From Variovorax sp. PBS-H4 (GTDB taxonomy: Bacteria; Pseudomonadota; Gammaproteobacteria; Burkholderiales; Burkholderiaceae_C): a stretch of DNA of 64,000 nucleotides. Each line of letters begins with the position of its first letter. Position 1 is the stretch's first letter. The notes beneath the pieces are model-generated. The model was not told where the DNA came from and made no database searches. It was given only the letters and a program-made list of their open reading frames with translations. A program made the position numbers and the translations under genes. The DNA lies in contig NZ_LR594675.1 in the NCBI RefSeq assembly GCF_901827205.1, positions 1,922,001-1,986,000 on the forward strand, read 5' to 3'. This document shows, piece after piece, positions 9,045-17,835 of the stretch.

Positions 9045-10769
9045 ATGAAGTCTCTCTCGAATCTCCGTATCGGACTGCGCCTGGCGCTGGGCTTCGGCCT
9101 GGTGCTGGCCCTGACCGTGGCTTCCTCCACTTTCGCGCTGATCAGCGCCAACAAGAACGCCGAGGCCATGCGCCGGATGATGGAGAGCCCGCTGGCCAAG
9201 GAGCGGCTCATCTCCGACTGGTACGTGCTGACCTACTCGGCCATCGCGCGCACCGCCATGATCGCCAAGACGACTGACGCGACGCTGCCAGTCACCTTCG
9301 CCGACGTGATCTCCGACAGCGTGAAGAAGGGCGCCGAGACGATGGCCAAGGTCGAGGCGCTGTTGGTGACCGACGACGAGAAGGCCGCCTTCAAGACCAT
9401 CGTGGCTCTGCGGGCCAAGTACCAGTTGGCCAAGGACGCCGTGCAGAAGGCCAAGGCCGGCGGCGACGCGGCCGAGACCGAGCGCGTGTTCAAGGAGGTC
9501 TTCCAGCCCGCCGCCCACGCCTACGAGAGCCAGGTGCTGGGACTGCTATCGATGGAGCGCAAGGCGATCGACGACATGAGCCATGCCATCGATGCGTCGA
9601 ACACGAACGGCTTCAACCTGCGTCTCGCGGGGATGGCGCTGACCGTGCTGGCCGGCGGGCTTTGCGCCTTCCTGATCGCGCGCAGCATCACCCGGCCGCT
9701 GGGCCAGGCGGTGAAGGTGGCCGAGACCGTGGCGAGCGGCGATCTCGGCGCGCGCATCGAGGTGCAGTCGCGCGACGAGACCGGGCAGCTCATGAACGCA
9801 CTCAGGAACATGAACGAGAGCCTGGCCCGCGTGGTGGGCCAGGTGCGCGCCGGCACGGACACCATCGCGACTGCATCGGGCCAGATCGCGGCAGGCAACC
9901 ACGACCTCTCCGCACGCACCGAGGAGCAGGCCAGCTCGCTGGAAGAGACCGCGGCCTCGATGGAAGAGCTGACCTCCACCGTCAAGCAGAACGCCGACAA
10001 CGCGCGGCAGGCCAATCAGCTCGCGCTCTCGGCCTCCGAAGTGGCGGTCAAGGGCGGCAGCGTGGTCTCGCAGGTGGTGGGCACCATGGGGTCGATCAAT
10101 GCGTCGTCGAGGAAGATCGTCGACATCATCGGCGTCATCGATGGCATTGCCTTCCAGACCAACATCCTGGCGCTCAACGCCGCGGTGGAAGCCGCGCGGG
10201 CCGGCGAGCAGGGCCGCGGCTTCGCGGTGGTCGCTTCGGAAGTGCGCAATTTGGCGCAGCGTTCGGCTGCCGCGGCGAAGGAGATCAAGGCGCTGATCGA
10301 CGACTCGGTGGACAAGGTCGAGGAGGGCAGCAGGCAGGTGGCCGAGGCGGGCCGGACCATGGAAGAGATCGTCGACAGCGTCAAACGCGTGACCGACATC
10401 ATGGGCGAGATCACCTCCGCCAGCCAGGAGCAGACCCAGGGCATCGAGCAGGTCAACCAGGCCATCAGCCAGATGGACCAGGTGACGCAGCAGAACGCGG
10501 CGCTGGTGGAAGAGGCCTCGGCTGCTGCGCAGTCCATGCAGGAGCAGGCTGCCAGCCTGGTCGAGGCGGTGAGCGTGTTCAAGCTGGGCCACGACGAGGC
10601 AGCGGCCGTGGTCCTGGCACAGGTGCAGGCCAGGAGCCGCGCAGCCCTGCCGGCGAAACCCGGCGCGCCGGCCATCAAGAGCCCGGCACCAGCGCCGGCC
10701 CGGGCGGCGCCCAAGGCGCTGCCGCAGGCCGCAAGCACGCCACCGGCCGGCGATTGGACGGAGTTCTAG
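9045..10769 (+). CDS. Methyl-accepting chemotaxis protein 4 (with CheR/CheB tether)
   Basis: A 574-aa chemoreceptor. TM1 is at about residues 8-30, a periplasmic helical sensor follows, TM2 is at about 194-214, then HAMP and a signalling hairpin. A Pro/Ala-rich C-terminal linker of roughly 55 residues ends in GDWTEF, the same tether seen in MCP2. The hairpin differs from the others at several places, such as IDDSVDKVEEGSRQVAEAG, so it has escaped the homogenisation of MCPs 1, 3 and 5. It follows MCP3 by 27 bases. Confidence 0.93.
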   Translation: MKSLSNLRIGLRLALGFGLVLALTVASSTFALISANKNAEAMRRMMESPLAKERLISDWYVLTYSAIARTAMIAKTTDATLPVTFADVISDSVKKGAETMAKVEALLVTDDEKAAFKTIVALRAKYQLAKDAVQKAKAGGDAAETERVFKEVFQPAAHAYESQVLGLLSMERKAIDDMSHAIDASNTNGFNLRLAGMALTVLAGGLCAFLIARSITRPLGQAVKVAETVASGDLGARIEVQSRDETGQLMNALRNMNESLARVVGQVRAGTDTIATASGQIAAGNHDLSARTEEQASSLEETAASMEELTSTVKQNADNARQANQLALSASEVAVKGGSVVSQVVGTMGSINASSRKIVDIIGVIDGIAFQTNILALNAAVEAARAGEQGRGFAVVASEVRNLAQRSAAAAKEIKALIDDSVDKVEEGSRQVAEAGRTMEEIVDSVKRVTDIMGEITSASQEQTQGIEQVNQAISQMDQVTQQNAALVEEASAAAQSMQEQAASLVEAVSVFKLGHDEAAAVVLAQVQARSRAALPAKPGAPAIKSPAPAPARAAPKALPQAASTPPAGDWTEF

Positions 10770-10782
10770 AACCTGGCAGCGC

Positions 10783-10809
10783 TCAATTTTTGGCGCAGCC
10801 CGCCGATAC
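10783..10809 (+). promoter_or_regulatory. Sigma-28 (FliA) promoter for MCP5
   Basis: TCAA at 10783-10786, exactly 15 bases, then GCCGATAC at 10802-10809. Seven of eight -10 bases and three of four -35 bases match the flagellar sigma-28 consensus. It sits in the 89-base gap before MCP5, 50 bases upstream of its start, which implies MCP5 has its own late-class transcript. Confidence 0.7.
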
Positions 10810-10858
10810 ACCCTGGGTCCGGCCCCGAGTTCATGGGCCTACATGAAGGAAAAGAAAA

Positions 10859-12436
10859 ATGCAGTGGTTCCAGAAGCTTCGTGTCGGCGTCAAGCTGATC
10901 CTCGCCTTCCTCGTGGTCGCGGCGCTTGGCGCGGCGGTCAGTGCGCTCGGCATCTTTCACATGAGCCGGATCAGCGCATCGACCGGAAAGCTCTACAACC
11001 ATGAGATGCGCACGCTGGAGGCGGCGCAGTCGGCCAACATCCACTTGCTGTACGCCAGCCGCGCGCAGATGAGCCTGCTGTCGGCCTCCACCAAGGGCGA
11101 ACGCAATGCAGGCATCGCCGAACTCAAGAAGGCCGGCGCCGCGTTGGGCGAGCGCATGGCCCAGATCAAGCCCGTGCTGCTCGAGAGCAAGGAGGGCACC
11201 AAGCTGCACGAGCGCTACGAGGCACTGGTGCAGCCGCTGCGCAAGCGCATGGGCGAGTTCATCGAGCTCATCTCGAAACAGTCGCTCGACAGCTCGCAGT
11301 TCGATGGCCGCGTGGCCGAGGAGAGCACGCAGCTGCTGAAGGAATCACGCGCGGTCGAGGACGTGCTCGACCAGATGGTGAAGCATGCGGACGGCATGGC
11401 CAAGGCGAGCATGGAGAGCGCCGAGGGCACCTTCAAGACCTCGCGCCTGCTGATGCTGGCCATGGCCCTGGCGGGCTTGGCGGTCAGCGTGGCGCTGGGC
11501 GTGGTGGTGGCGCGCCTGCTGTCGCGCCAGCTCGGCGGCGAGCCGGCCTATGCGGCCGATGTCGTGGGCCGCATCGCGGATGGCGATCTCACCGTGGGCG
11601 TGGCGGCGCAGGCCGCCGGCCAAGGCAGCGTGCTGCACTCGATCAAGCAGATGCAGGACCAGTTGACCGACGTGGTGGTCAGGATCAAGCATTCGAGCGA
11701 CGCCATCGCCACGGCATCCGGCGAGATCGCCTCGGGCAACCAGGACCTGTCCTCGCGCACCGAAGAGCAGGCCAGCTCGCTGCAGCAGACCGCGGCCTCG
11801 ATGGAGGAGCTGACCTCCACCGTCAAGCAGAACGCCGACAACGCGCGGCAGGCCAATCAACTGGCACTCTCGGCGTCTGAAGTGGCCGTGAAGGGCGGCA
11901 GCGTGGTCGGCCAGGTGGTGGACACCATGGCCTCCATCCATGCCTCGTCGAAGAAGATCGTCGACATCATCGGCGTGATCGACGGCATCGCCTTCCAGAC
12001 CAACATCCTGGCCTTGAACGCGGCAGTGGAAGCGGCCCGTGCCGGCGAGCAGGGCCGGGGCTTTGCAGTCGTGGCCTCCGAAGTGCGCAACCTCGCACAG
12101 CGCTCCGCTGCAGCGGCCAAGGAGATCAAGGGGTTGATCGACGACTCGGTGGGCAAGGTGGACGCGGGCACCGCGCTGGTGGGCGAAGCCGGCAAGACGA
12201 TGGAAGAGATCGTGGGCAGCATCCGGCGCGTGACGGACATCGTGGGCGAGATCAGCGCGGCGAGCCACGAGCAGACGCAGGGCATCGAGCAGATCAACCA
12301 GGCGATCACGCAGATGGACCAGGTCACGCAGCAGAACGCGGCGCTGGTGGAAGAGGCCGCTGCCGCGGCGCAGTCGATGCAGGAACAGGCCGGCAGCCTG
12401 GTGCAGGCCGTCAGCGTGTTCAGGCTCGCTGCATGA
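10859..12436 (+). CDS. Methyl-accepting chemotaxis protein 5
   Basis: A 525-aa chemoreceptor with a four-helix-bundle-type periplasmic sensor (about residues 33-195) between TM1 (about 10-32) and TM2 (about 196-220). The HAMP begins with QLGGEPAYAADVV and GDLTV, a form distinct from the other four MCPs, so the N-terminal half is a separate lineage. From about residue 295 on, the signalling DNA is almost identical to MCP1 and MCP3. It ends at FRLAA with no pentapeptide. It has its own sigma-28 promoter and is followed by the flgK promoter. Confidence 0.93.
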   Translation: MQWFQKLRVGVKLILAFLVVAALGAAVSALGIFHMSRISASTGKLYNHEMRTLEAAQSANIHLLYASRAQMSLLSASTKGERNAGIAELKKAGAALGERMAQIKPVLLESKEGTKLHERYEALVQPLRKRMGEFIELISKQSLDSSQFDGRVAEESTQLLKESRAVEDVLDQMVKHADGMAKASMESAEGTFKTSRLLMLAMALAGLAVSVALGVVVARLLSRQLGGEPAYAADVVGRIADGDLTVGVAAQAAGQGSVLHSIKQMQDQLTDVVVRIKHSSDAIATASGEIASGNQDLSSRTEEQASSLQQTAASMEELTSTVKQNADNARQANQLALSASEVAVKGGSVVGQVVDTMASIHASSKKIVDIIGVIDGIAFQTNILALNAAVEAARAGEQGRGFAVVASEVRNLAQRSAAAAKEIKGLIDDSVGKVDAGTALVGEAGKTMEEIVGSIRRVTDIVGEISAASHEQTQGIEQINQAITQMDQVTQQNAALVEEAAAAAQSMQEQAGSLVQAVSVFRLAA

Positions 12437-12450
12437 GGCTTGGGCCCGCC

Positions 12451-12477
12451 TTCATTTTCGGCCGCCGCTGCCGATAA
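12451..12477 (+). promoter_or_regulatory. Sigma-28 (FliA) promoter for flgKL
   Basis: A perfect GCCGATAA at 12470-12477, with TTCA at the expected -35 position (12451-12454, 15-base spacer). The -35 is weak. The position, 63 bases upstream of flgK, fits the class III promoter usually found before the hook-associated protein genes. Confidence 0.65.
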
Positions 12478-12539
12478 ACAGGAAACGGGCCGGCCGCGCG
12501 CCCGCCCCCTTCGGAACAGATCTCCCTACAGGTAAAGCA

Positions 12540-14498
12540 ATGTCGATGTTCTATACCGGCCTGACCGGCCTGAGCGTGGCCCGCAGCGCGCTCATGACCA
12601 CGGCCCACAACACGGCCAACGTCTACACGGCCGGCTACAGCCGCCAGACCTCGATGATCGCCAGCAACGGCGCCGTCGGATTGGCCTCGGGCTTCGTCGG
12701 CAGCGGCGCCCGCGTCACCACGGTGGCGCGCAGCTACGACGCCTATCTCAACTCGCAGCTCAATGGCGCCGAAGCCTCGGGCGCGGCGCTGGCCAGCTAC
12801 GACGCGCAGATCAGCCGCATCGACTCGCTGCTGGCCGACAAGACCTCGGGCCTGTCACCGCTGATGCAAGGCTTCTTTGCCGGCGTGCAGGGCGTGGCCA
12901 ACACGCCGGCCGACCCGGCGGCGCGCCAGCAGCTGATCAGCGCCGCGCAAGCCTTGGCGAACAAGTTCCGCGCGACCGACCAGTACCTCAGCGACCTCAA
13001 CACCTCGGTCAACGAGCAGATCCAGGGCAGCGTGGGCGAGATCAACACCTACGCCAAGCAGATCGCCACCCTCAACCACCAGATCGGCCAGATGAGCGCC
13101 GTGGCCGGCGGCCAGCCGCCCAACGACCTGCTGGACCAGCGCGACCAGCTGGTCAACCAGCTCGGCAAGCTGGTGGACGTGAAGGTGCTGGAGCAGAACG
13201 GCGGCAAGTACAACGTCTTCATCGGCAACGGCCAGTCGCTGGTGTTGGGCGACCAGGCGATGTCGCTCAAGGCCGGCCCTTCGGCGTCGGACCCGACGCG
13301 CACGGCGCTTTCGCTGGTGGGCATCAACGGCACGGCCACGGAGCTCGCCGACAGCGTGTTCAGCGGCGGCTCGGTGGGCGGGCTGATGGCCTTCCGCAAC
13401 GAGACCCTCAACACCTCGCAGAACGCGATCGGCCGCCTGGCCATGGCCCTCACCGATACCTTCAACGACCAGCACAAGCTGGGCGTCGACCTCAACGGCG
13501 TGCTGGGTACCGACTTCTTCTCGCAGGCCGCTCCGGGGGTGTTCACCAACGCCCACAACAACGGCGACATGGTGCTCGGCGCCAGCATCACCGACACCTC
13601 GCAGCTCAGCATCAGCGACTACTCGGTGGAGGTGAAGGACGTCGCGGGCGTGCTCAACTATTCGGTGACGCGCCTCACCGACAAGCAGGTGATCGGCACC
13701 TTCGCAGGCTTTCCGGTCAGCTTCGACGGAGTGCGCCTCGACGTGGCCAGCGGCACGGCGCAGGCAGGCGACCGCTTCCTGGTGCAGCCCACGCGCACCG
13801 GCGCACGCGACGTCGACGTGCTGGTGCTCGACCCGGCCAAGGTGGCCGCGGCGTCGCCGCTGATCGCAGGCAACACGGTCGGCAACCAGGGCAGCGGTGC
13901 GCTGGGTGCGCCCACGGTCGACGCGGCCTACCCGGCCGCGCCGCTGGCCGCGCCGGTCACCCTGAGCTTCGACGCCGCGACCGGCGAGCTGTCGGGCTTT
14001 CCGGCGGGGTCGGCGGTGAACGTGAGCCTCCCCGACGGGACCTCGACCCTCTATGCCGCCGGTGACCCCGTGCCTTACACGGCCGGCGCGACGATGAGCT
14101 TCGGCGGCATCACCGTCAAGATGACGGGCGCGCCCGCCGATGGCGACACCTTCACGATCAAGAACAACAGCGGCGGCGTCTCCGACGGCAGCAATGCGCT
14201 GCTGCTCGGGGCGCTGCAGAAGAAGACGCTGATGGATGGCGGCACCTCCACCTTCGGCGGCGCTTTCGCGCAGCTGGTGAGCGCGGTGGGCAACCGGACC
14301 ATGGAGATCCGCACGGCCGAGAAGACGCAGACCAGCGTGACGGAGCAGATCCGCGCCAGCCGCGATTCGATCTCGGGCGTGAACCAGGACGAGGAAACCG
14401 CCAACTTGCTGATGTACCAGCAGATGTACCAGGCGAACGCCAAGGTGATCCAGACCGCCTCGACCATGTTCGACGCCATCCTCGGCATCAGCCACTAA
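12540..14498 (+). CDS. flgK: Flagellar hook-associated protein 1, FlgK
   Basis: Encodes 652 aa. FlgK forms the first of two junction rings between hook and filament and is exported through the flagellar channel. The conserved N-terminal axial helix contains FYTGLTGLSVARSALMTTAH and the C-terminal helix contains ETANLLMYQQMYQANAKVIQ. The central region (about residues 200-560) is the variable outer part. It starts at ATG 12540 behind AGGTAAAG and is followed by flgL after 35 bases. Confidence 0.95.
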   Translation: MSMFYTGLTGLSVARSALMTTAHNTANVYTAGYSRQTSMIASNGAVGLASGFVGSGARVTTVARSYDAYLNSQLNGAEASGAALASYDAQISRIDSLLADKTSGLSPLMQGFFAGVQGVANTPADPAARQQLISAAQALANKFRATDQYLSDLNTSVNEQIQGSVGEINTYAKQIATLNHQIGQMSAVAGGQPPNDLLDQRDQLVNQLGKLVDVKVLEQNGGKYNVFIGNGQSLVLGDQAMSLKAGPSASDPTRTALSLVGINGTATELADSVFSGGSVGGLMAFRNETLNTSQNAIGRLAMALTDTFNDQHKLGVDLNGVLGTDFFSQAAPGVFTNAHNNGDMVLGASITDTSQLSISDYSVEVKDVAGVLNYSVTRLTDKQVIGTFAGFPVSFDGVRLDVASGTAQAGDRFLVQPTRTGARDVDVLVLDPAKVAAASPLIAGNTVGNQGSGALGAPTVDAAYPAAPLAAPVTLSFDAATGELSGFPAGSAVNVSLPDGTSTLYAAGDPVPYTAGATMSFGGITVKMTGAPADGDTFTIKNNSGGVSDGSNALLLGALQKKTLMDGGTSTFGGAFAQLVSAVGNRTMEIRTAEKTQTSVTEQIRASRDSISGVNQDEETANLLMYQQMYQANAKVIQTASTMFDAILGISH

Positions 14499-14533
14499 CC
14501 AGGCCCCAGGCCCAGCCACTTCCAGGAATCGCG

Positions 14534-15745
14534 ATGCGCATCAGCACCCAATCCTTTTATGCACGGAGCATGTCCGACATCGGTTCGCAGCAGCAGCAGC
14601 TGTTCCGCATCCAGCAGCAGCTCGCCGCCGAAAGCAAGTTCCTGACGCCGGCCGACGACCCAGTGGCATCGGCCCGCGCGCTGGGCGTTTCCGACACGCT
14701 CGCGCAGTCTTCGCAGTACGCCGCCAGCCGCAGCCGCGCGACCTTGTCGCTGTCGCGTGAGGAGGACGCGCTGAAGTCCGCCACCGAGATCCTGCAGAAC
14801 GTCAAGACCATGGTGGTGCAGGCCGGCAACGGTACGCTGTCCGACGCCGACCGCGCCTCGCTGGCCACCGCCATGCAGAGCAATCTCGATCAGTTGGTGA
14901 ACGTGGCCAATGCCGACGATGGCAATGGACAGTTCCTGTTCGCCGGCTACAAGAGCGCCAACCCGCCCTTCGTGGCGCAGGCCGGAGGCGGCGTGCAGTA
15001 CATGGGCGACCAGGGGCAGCGCCTGGTCCAGGTCGATGTCGCACGGCAGATGTCCGCTGCGGACGATGGCCGCAGCGTGTTCCAGTCGGTGCAGGGCAGC
15101 GCAGGCTATGTCACCAGCGCAAGTGCGGCCAACACCGGCTCGGGCGTGTTCGGCGGCGTCGGCGTGACCGACGCCTCGGCTCCCCTCTACGGCAAGGACT
15201 TCAGCATCAGCTTCGCCGGCGGCAACTACACGGTGACGACCAGCGACACGCCGCCGGTGGTAGCGGCCACGGGGCCCTACATGCCCGGAACGCCGATCGC
15301 CTTCGGCGGCGTTCAGCTGAGCATGAGCGGCACGCCGGCCGACGGCGACAGCTTTCGCGTGGCGACCGCGAAGAACGCGGGCACGGACGTCTTCGCGGCC
15401 ATCGGCGATGTGATAAGCGCACTGCGCCAGCCGCTCGCCGCCGGCGGGGCGGGGGCACAGGCCCGTTTGCAGAACGCGCTCTCCACCGCCAATGTGAAGA
15501 TCACCAACGCGCATGACAACGTGCTGACCATCCGCTCCTCGGTCGGCTCCCGCATGAACGAGATCGATGCCCTCGACGACGCGGGCGCCTCGCGCGACCT
15601 GATCGACAAGAGCTATCTGTCCGACCTGCAGGACCTCGACCCCGCGGCTGCCATTTCGGAATTTCTTCAGCGCCAGACCTCGCTGCAGGCAACGCAGCAG
15701 ACCTTTGCCCGGCTGCACGGGATTTCGTTGTTCAACTATCTGTAG
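14534..15745 (+). CDS. flgL: Flagellar hook-associated protein 3, FlgL
   Basis: Encodes 403 aa. FlgL forms the second hook-filament junction ring. The flagellin-like N-terminus reads MRISTQSFYARSMSDIG and is followed by the conserved LTPADDPVASARAL. The C-terminal helix (RQTSLQATQQTFARLHGISL) closes the coiled axial domain. The AGGAATCGCG box lies just before ATG 14534. It is cotranscribed with flgK, and the flagellar genes stop after it. Confidence 0.95.
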   Translation: MRISTQSFYARSMSDIGSQQQQLFRIQQQLAAESKFLTPADDPVASARALGVSDTLAQSSQYAASRSRATLSLSREEDALKSATEILQNVKTMVVQAGNGTLSDADRASLATAMQSNLDQLVNVANADDGNGQFLFAGYKSANPPFVAQAGGGVQYMGDQGQRLVQVDVARQMSAADDGRSVFQSVQGSAGYVTSASAANTGSGVFGGVGVTDASAPLYGKDFSISFAGGNYTVTTSDTPPVVAATGPYMPGTPIAFGGVQLSMSGTPADGDSFRVATAKNAGTDVFAAIGDVISALRQPLAAGGAGAQARLQNALSTANVKITNAHDNVLTIRSSVGSRMNEIDALDDAGASRDLIDKSYLSDLQDLDPAAAISEFLQRQTSLQATQQTFARLHGISLFNYL

Positions 15746-15759
15746 GGATCAGGCGCCGA

Positions 15760-15781
15760 CGCAATTCGGGGCGGAATTGCG
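15760..15781. other. Inverted repeat after flgL
   Basis: An 8-bp perfect stem, CGCAATTC and GAATTGCG, encloses a 6-base loop, 15 bases after the flgL stop and between converging genes. No T-run follows on either strand, so it may be a weak terminator or an RNA-stabilising hairpin. Confidence 0.35.
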
Positions 15782-15807
15782 AGACGCGAAATCTCGGGTG
15801 TGATGCA

Positions 15808-17733
15808 TCACCTTCCCGGGCCGCCACCACCACCACCACCACCACCGGGGCCACCGCCGCCACCAGGACCACCGCCGCCGGGACCGCCGCCGCCAGCTCC
15901 ACCACCGGGACCGCCGCCGCCAGCTCCGCCGCCGGGACCACCGCCACCGGCTCCGCCGCCGGGACCGCCGCCGCCAGCTCCGCCGCCGGGACCGCCGCCG
16001 CCAGCTCCGCCACCGGGACCACCGCCGCCAGCGCCGCCGCCGGGACCACCGCCGCCAGCGCCGCCGCCGGGACCGCCGCCGCCAGCTCCGCCGCCGGGAC
16101 CACCGCCGCCAGCTCCGCCGCCGGGACCACCGCCGCCAGCGCCGCCACCGGGACCACCGCCGCCAGCGCCGCCGCCAGCACCACCGCCGCCAGCGCCACC
16201 GCCGCCAGCACCACCGCCGCCAGCACCACCGCCGCCAGCTCCACCGCCGCCAGCTCCACCGCCGCCAGCACCACCGCCGCCAGCACCACCGCCGCCAGCA
16301 CCACCGCCACCAGCACCACCGCCACCAGCGCCGCCGCCACCGCCAGCACCGCCGCCACCAGCACCGCCGCCACCAGCACCGGCACCGCCAGCACCGGCAC
16401 CGCCAGCACCAGCACCGCCAGCACCGCCACCGCCACCGCCCGATCCATCGCCCCCTGCCAACAACCACCTGAGGCTGCCACTGCCATTGCTCTTGGACGG
16501 GGCGCCGGTGCCTGTCGTGCGTGGGTCACCGACCCCTTGTGACTGCACCACCCGGCCCGCAGGCGCGGAGCTCACGCATGGCGCTTCACCGTAGGGGTTG
16601 AACCTGTCGCACTGGGAGGGCACCACGGCCGGCCGGCGTGCAGCGCTCTGATAAGGATTGCCCTGCACCGGGCTGGAACGCGGCTCGCCAGCCCGGGGCG
16701 GGATGCCGGGAACCACCGACGGCTGAGCCGAAGCTGCCGTCGCATTGCCTCCGGGAGTGCCGTTCGCCTTGGCCTCCTCTGTCCGGACAGCCGGAGCGAC
16801 CTTCGGTGCTTCCGCAGCCTTGGGTTCCTCGACGGCTCTGGTGCTCTCGATGATTCTGGCCGGCCTGGCGGTCCGAGCGAACTCGACAGTCCCCGACCGG
16901 GTGCCACTGCGCGGCGGTGTGACAAGCGTGGGCTCTGGCACGCCAGCCGTGACGACGTCGGAAGGGCTGACTTCGTCTTGGGCAACAGGAGCAGCCGGCG
17001 TCGGCGCGGGCGCAGTCTCTTGAGCCGGTGGCTGCGACGCGGCTTCTGTCCTCGCTTCCACCGCGGCCGGGGGCGCGGATTCGGGCTGGGCTTGCGTCAA
17101 AGGCGCCGGGTCGGGGCGAGGCGGCGAAGTCACAGCGGCGACGCCCTCCGGTGGCCCACTCGGCGCGCTCGCACCGCCTGGCGCGCTTGGGTTCACGAAG
17201 ACCGGGGCCGGACCCGCGAGCGGGGGAGGCTGCTTCGCGGGGCGGCCGAGATACCACATCACAAAGGCGACGTGCAGCAGCGCCAGAATGATCAACAGCC
17301 ACACGATCGACACGTCGACGCCACTGGGCACCGGGATTCCCAACACGTGGCGCGATGTCTTGCTCTGGCGCCCCGCACGCACCGGCGGCCACGAATCCAG
17401 GGAAGCTGCCGGGCGCTGGTGCGCAGGCGCGTCTTGCGTGGGCGTTGCCGTCGATCCGGGCCCGTCCGGCAGGAGCTTTGCGGCGCAATGGCGGCAATAC
17501 CGAGCCGTGTCCCTGTTGAGGGTCTGGCAGTGGCTGCAGACGCGGGTCAGATGCTGCGGCTGAATGGCCGGACCGGGGGCCTGCCAGTCGGTCCAATTGG
17601 GCTGCCCCGGTCCTTTGGATACCGGTGCTTGCTGCGGCTCGTTCGCTGCGACCTCCGCCACGCGAGCCAACCCCGGCGAGCCTGTCATCGGCTCCCCCAG
17701 GTCCCGCGGAGGATGGCGTGCCGGCTCGGTCAT
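15808..17733 (-). CDS. Zinc-ribbon, single-TM protein with Gly-rich tandem-repeat tail
   Basis: About 641 aa from ATG 17733; an internal ATG at 17688 has a better ribosome binding site (GGGGGAG) and would give 626 aa. Seen in order from 17733: a two-CxxC zinc ribbon (CSHC and CRHC, about residues 66-83), a single hydrophobic segment IVWLLIILALLHVAFVMWYL (about 143-165), a Pro/Ala-rich region of some 260 residues, and from about 430 to the end a Gly/Ala/Pro-only tail. The tail is built of roughly 5-residue units (GGGGA) and then about eleven 9-residue units (GGGAGGGGP). It is probably an inner-membrane protein with a cytoplasmic ribbon and a long disordered tail outside. I know no function for this combination. 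The Pro-rich frame on the other strand is a shadow. Confidence 0.7.
   Translation of the reverse strand: MTEPARHPPRDLGEPMTGSPGLARVAEVAANEPQQAPVSKGPGQPNWTDWQAPGPAIQPQHLTRVCSHCQTLNRDTARYCRHCAAKLLPDGPGSTATPTQDAPAHQRPAASLDSWPPVRAGRQSKTSRHVLGIPVPSGVDVSIVWLLIILALLHVAFVMWYLGRPAKQPPPLAGPAPVFVNPSAPGGASAPSGPPEGVAAVTSPPRPDPAPLTQAQPESAPPAAVEARTEAASQPPAQETAPAPTPAAPVAQDEVSPSDVVTAGVPEPTLVTPPRSGTRSGTVEFARTARPARIIESTRAVEEPKAAEAPKVAPAVRTEEAKANGTPGGNATAASAQPSVVPGIPPRAGEPRSSPVQGNPYQSAARRPAVVPSQCDRFNPYGEAPCVSSAPAGRVVQSQGVGDPRTTGTGAPSKSNGSGSLRWLLAGGDGSGGGGGGAGGAGAGGAGAGGAGAGGGGAGGGGAGGGGGAGGGGAGGGGAGGGGAGGGGAGGGGAGGGGAGGGGAGGGGAGGGGAGGGGAGGGAGGGGPGGGAGGGGPGGGAGGGGPGGGAGGGGPGGGAGGGGPGGGAGGGGPGGGAGGGGPGGGAGGGGPGGGAGGGGPGGGAGGGGPGGGAGGGGPGGGGPGGGGGPGGGGGGGGGPGR
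15830..16440. repeat. Tandem GC-only repeats inside the Gly-rich tail
   Basis: About 600 bases consist almost only of C, G and A on the plus strand. Two regimes are visible: a 27-base unit (about 15880-16165) and a 15-base unit (about 16165-16345), both multiples of three so the frame is kept. Such arrays expand and contract by slippage and recombination, and assembly errors are likely here. Confidence 0.85.
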
Positions 17734-17835
17734 CGCGTGCAACCCACGGCGGCCGTTGTGCGATGCCAGCGCGCAGGCTGCCTGCTGAACGGGCCGCGCC
17801 TAGGTCCGGCAGAAATTTTCTTAACCGAGACCATG

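Noticed and set aside
15830..16440. Regular repeats considered as a CRISPR array
   Set aside because: The units are contiguous with no unique spacers, are in coding frame, and no cas gene is near.
15800..16594. Pro-rich plus-strand open frame (PPPPAPPPG repeats)
   Set aside because: It is the complement of the Gly-rich tail. The minus-strand frame has a zinc ribbon, a TM helix and a longer body; this one has only repeat.
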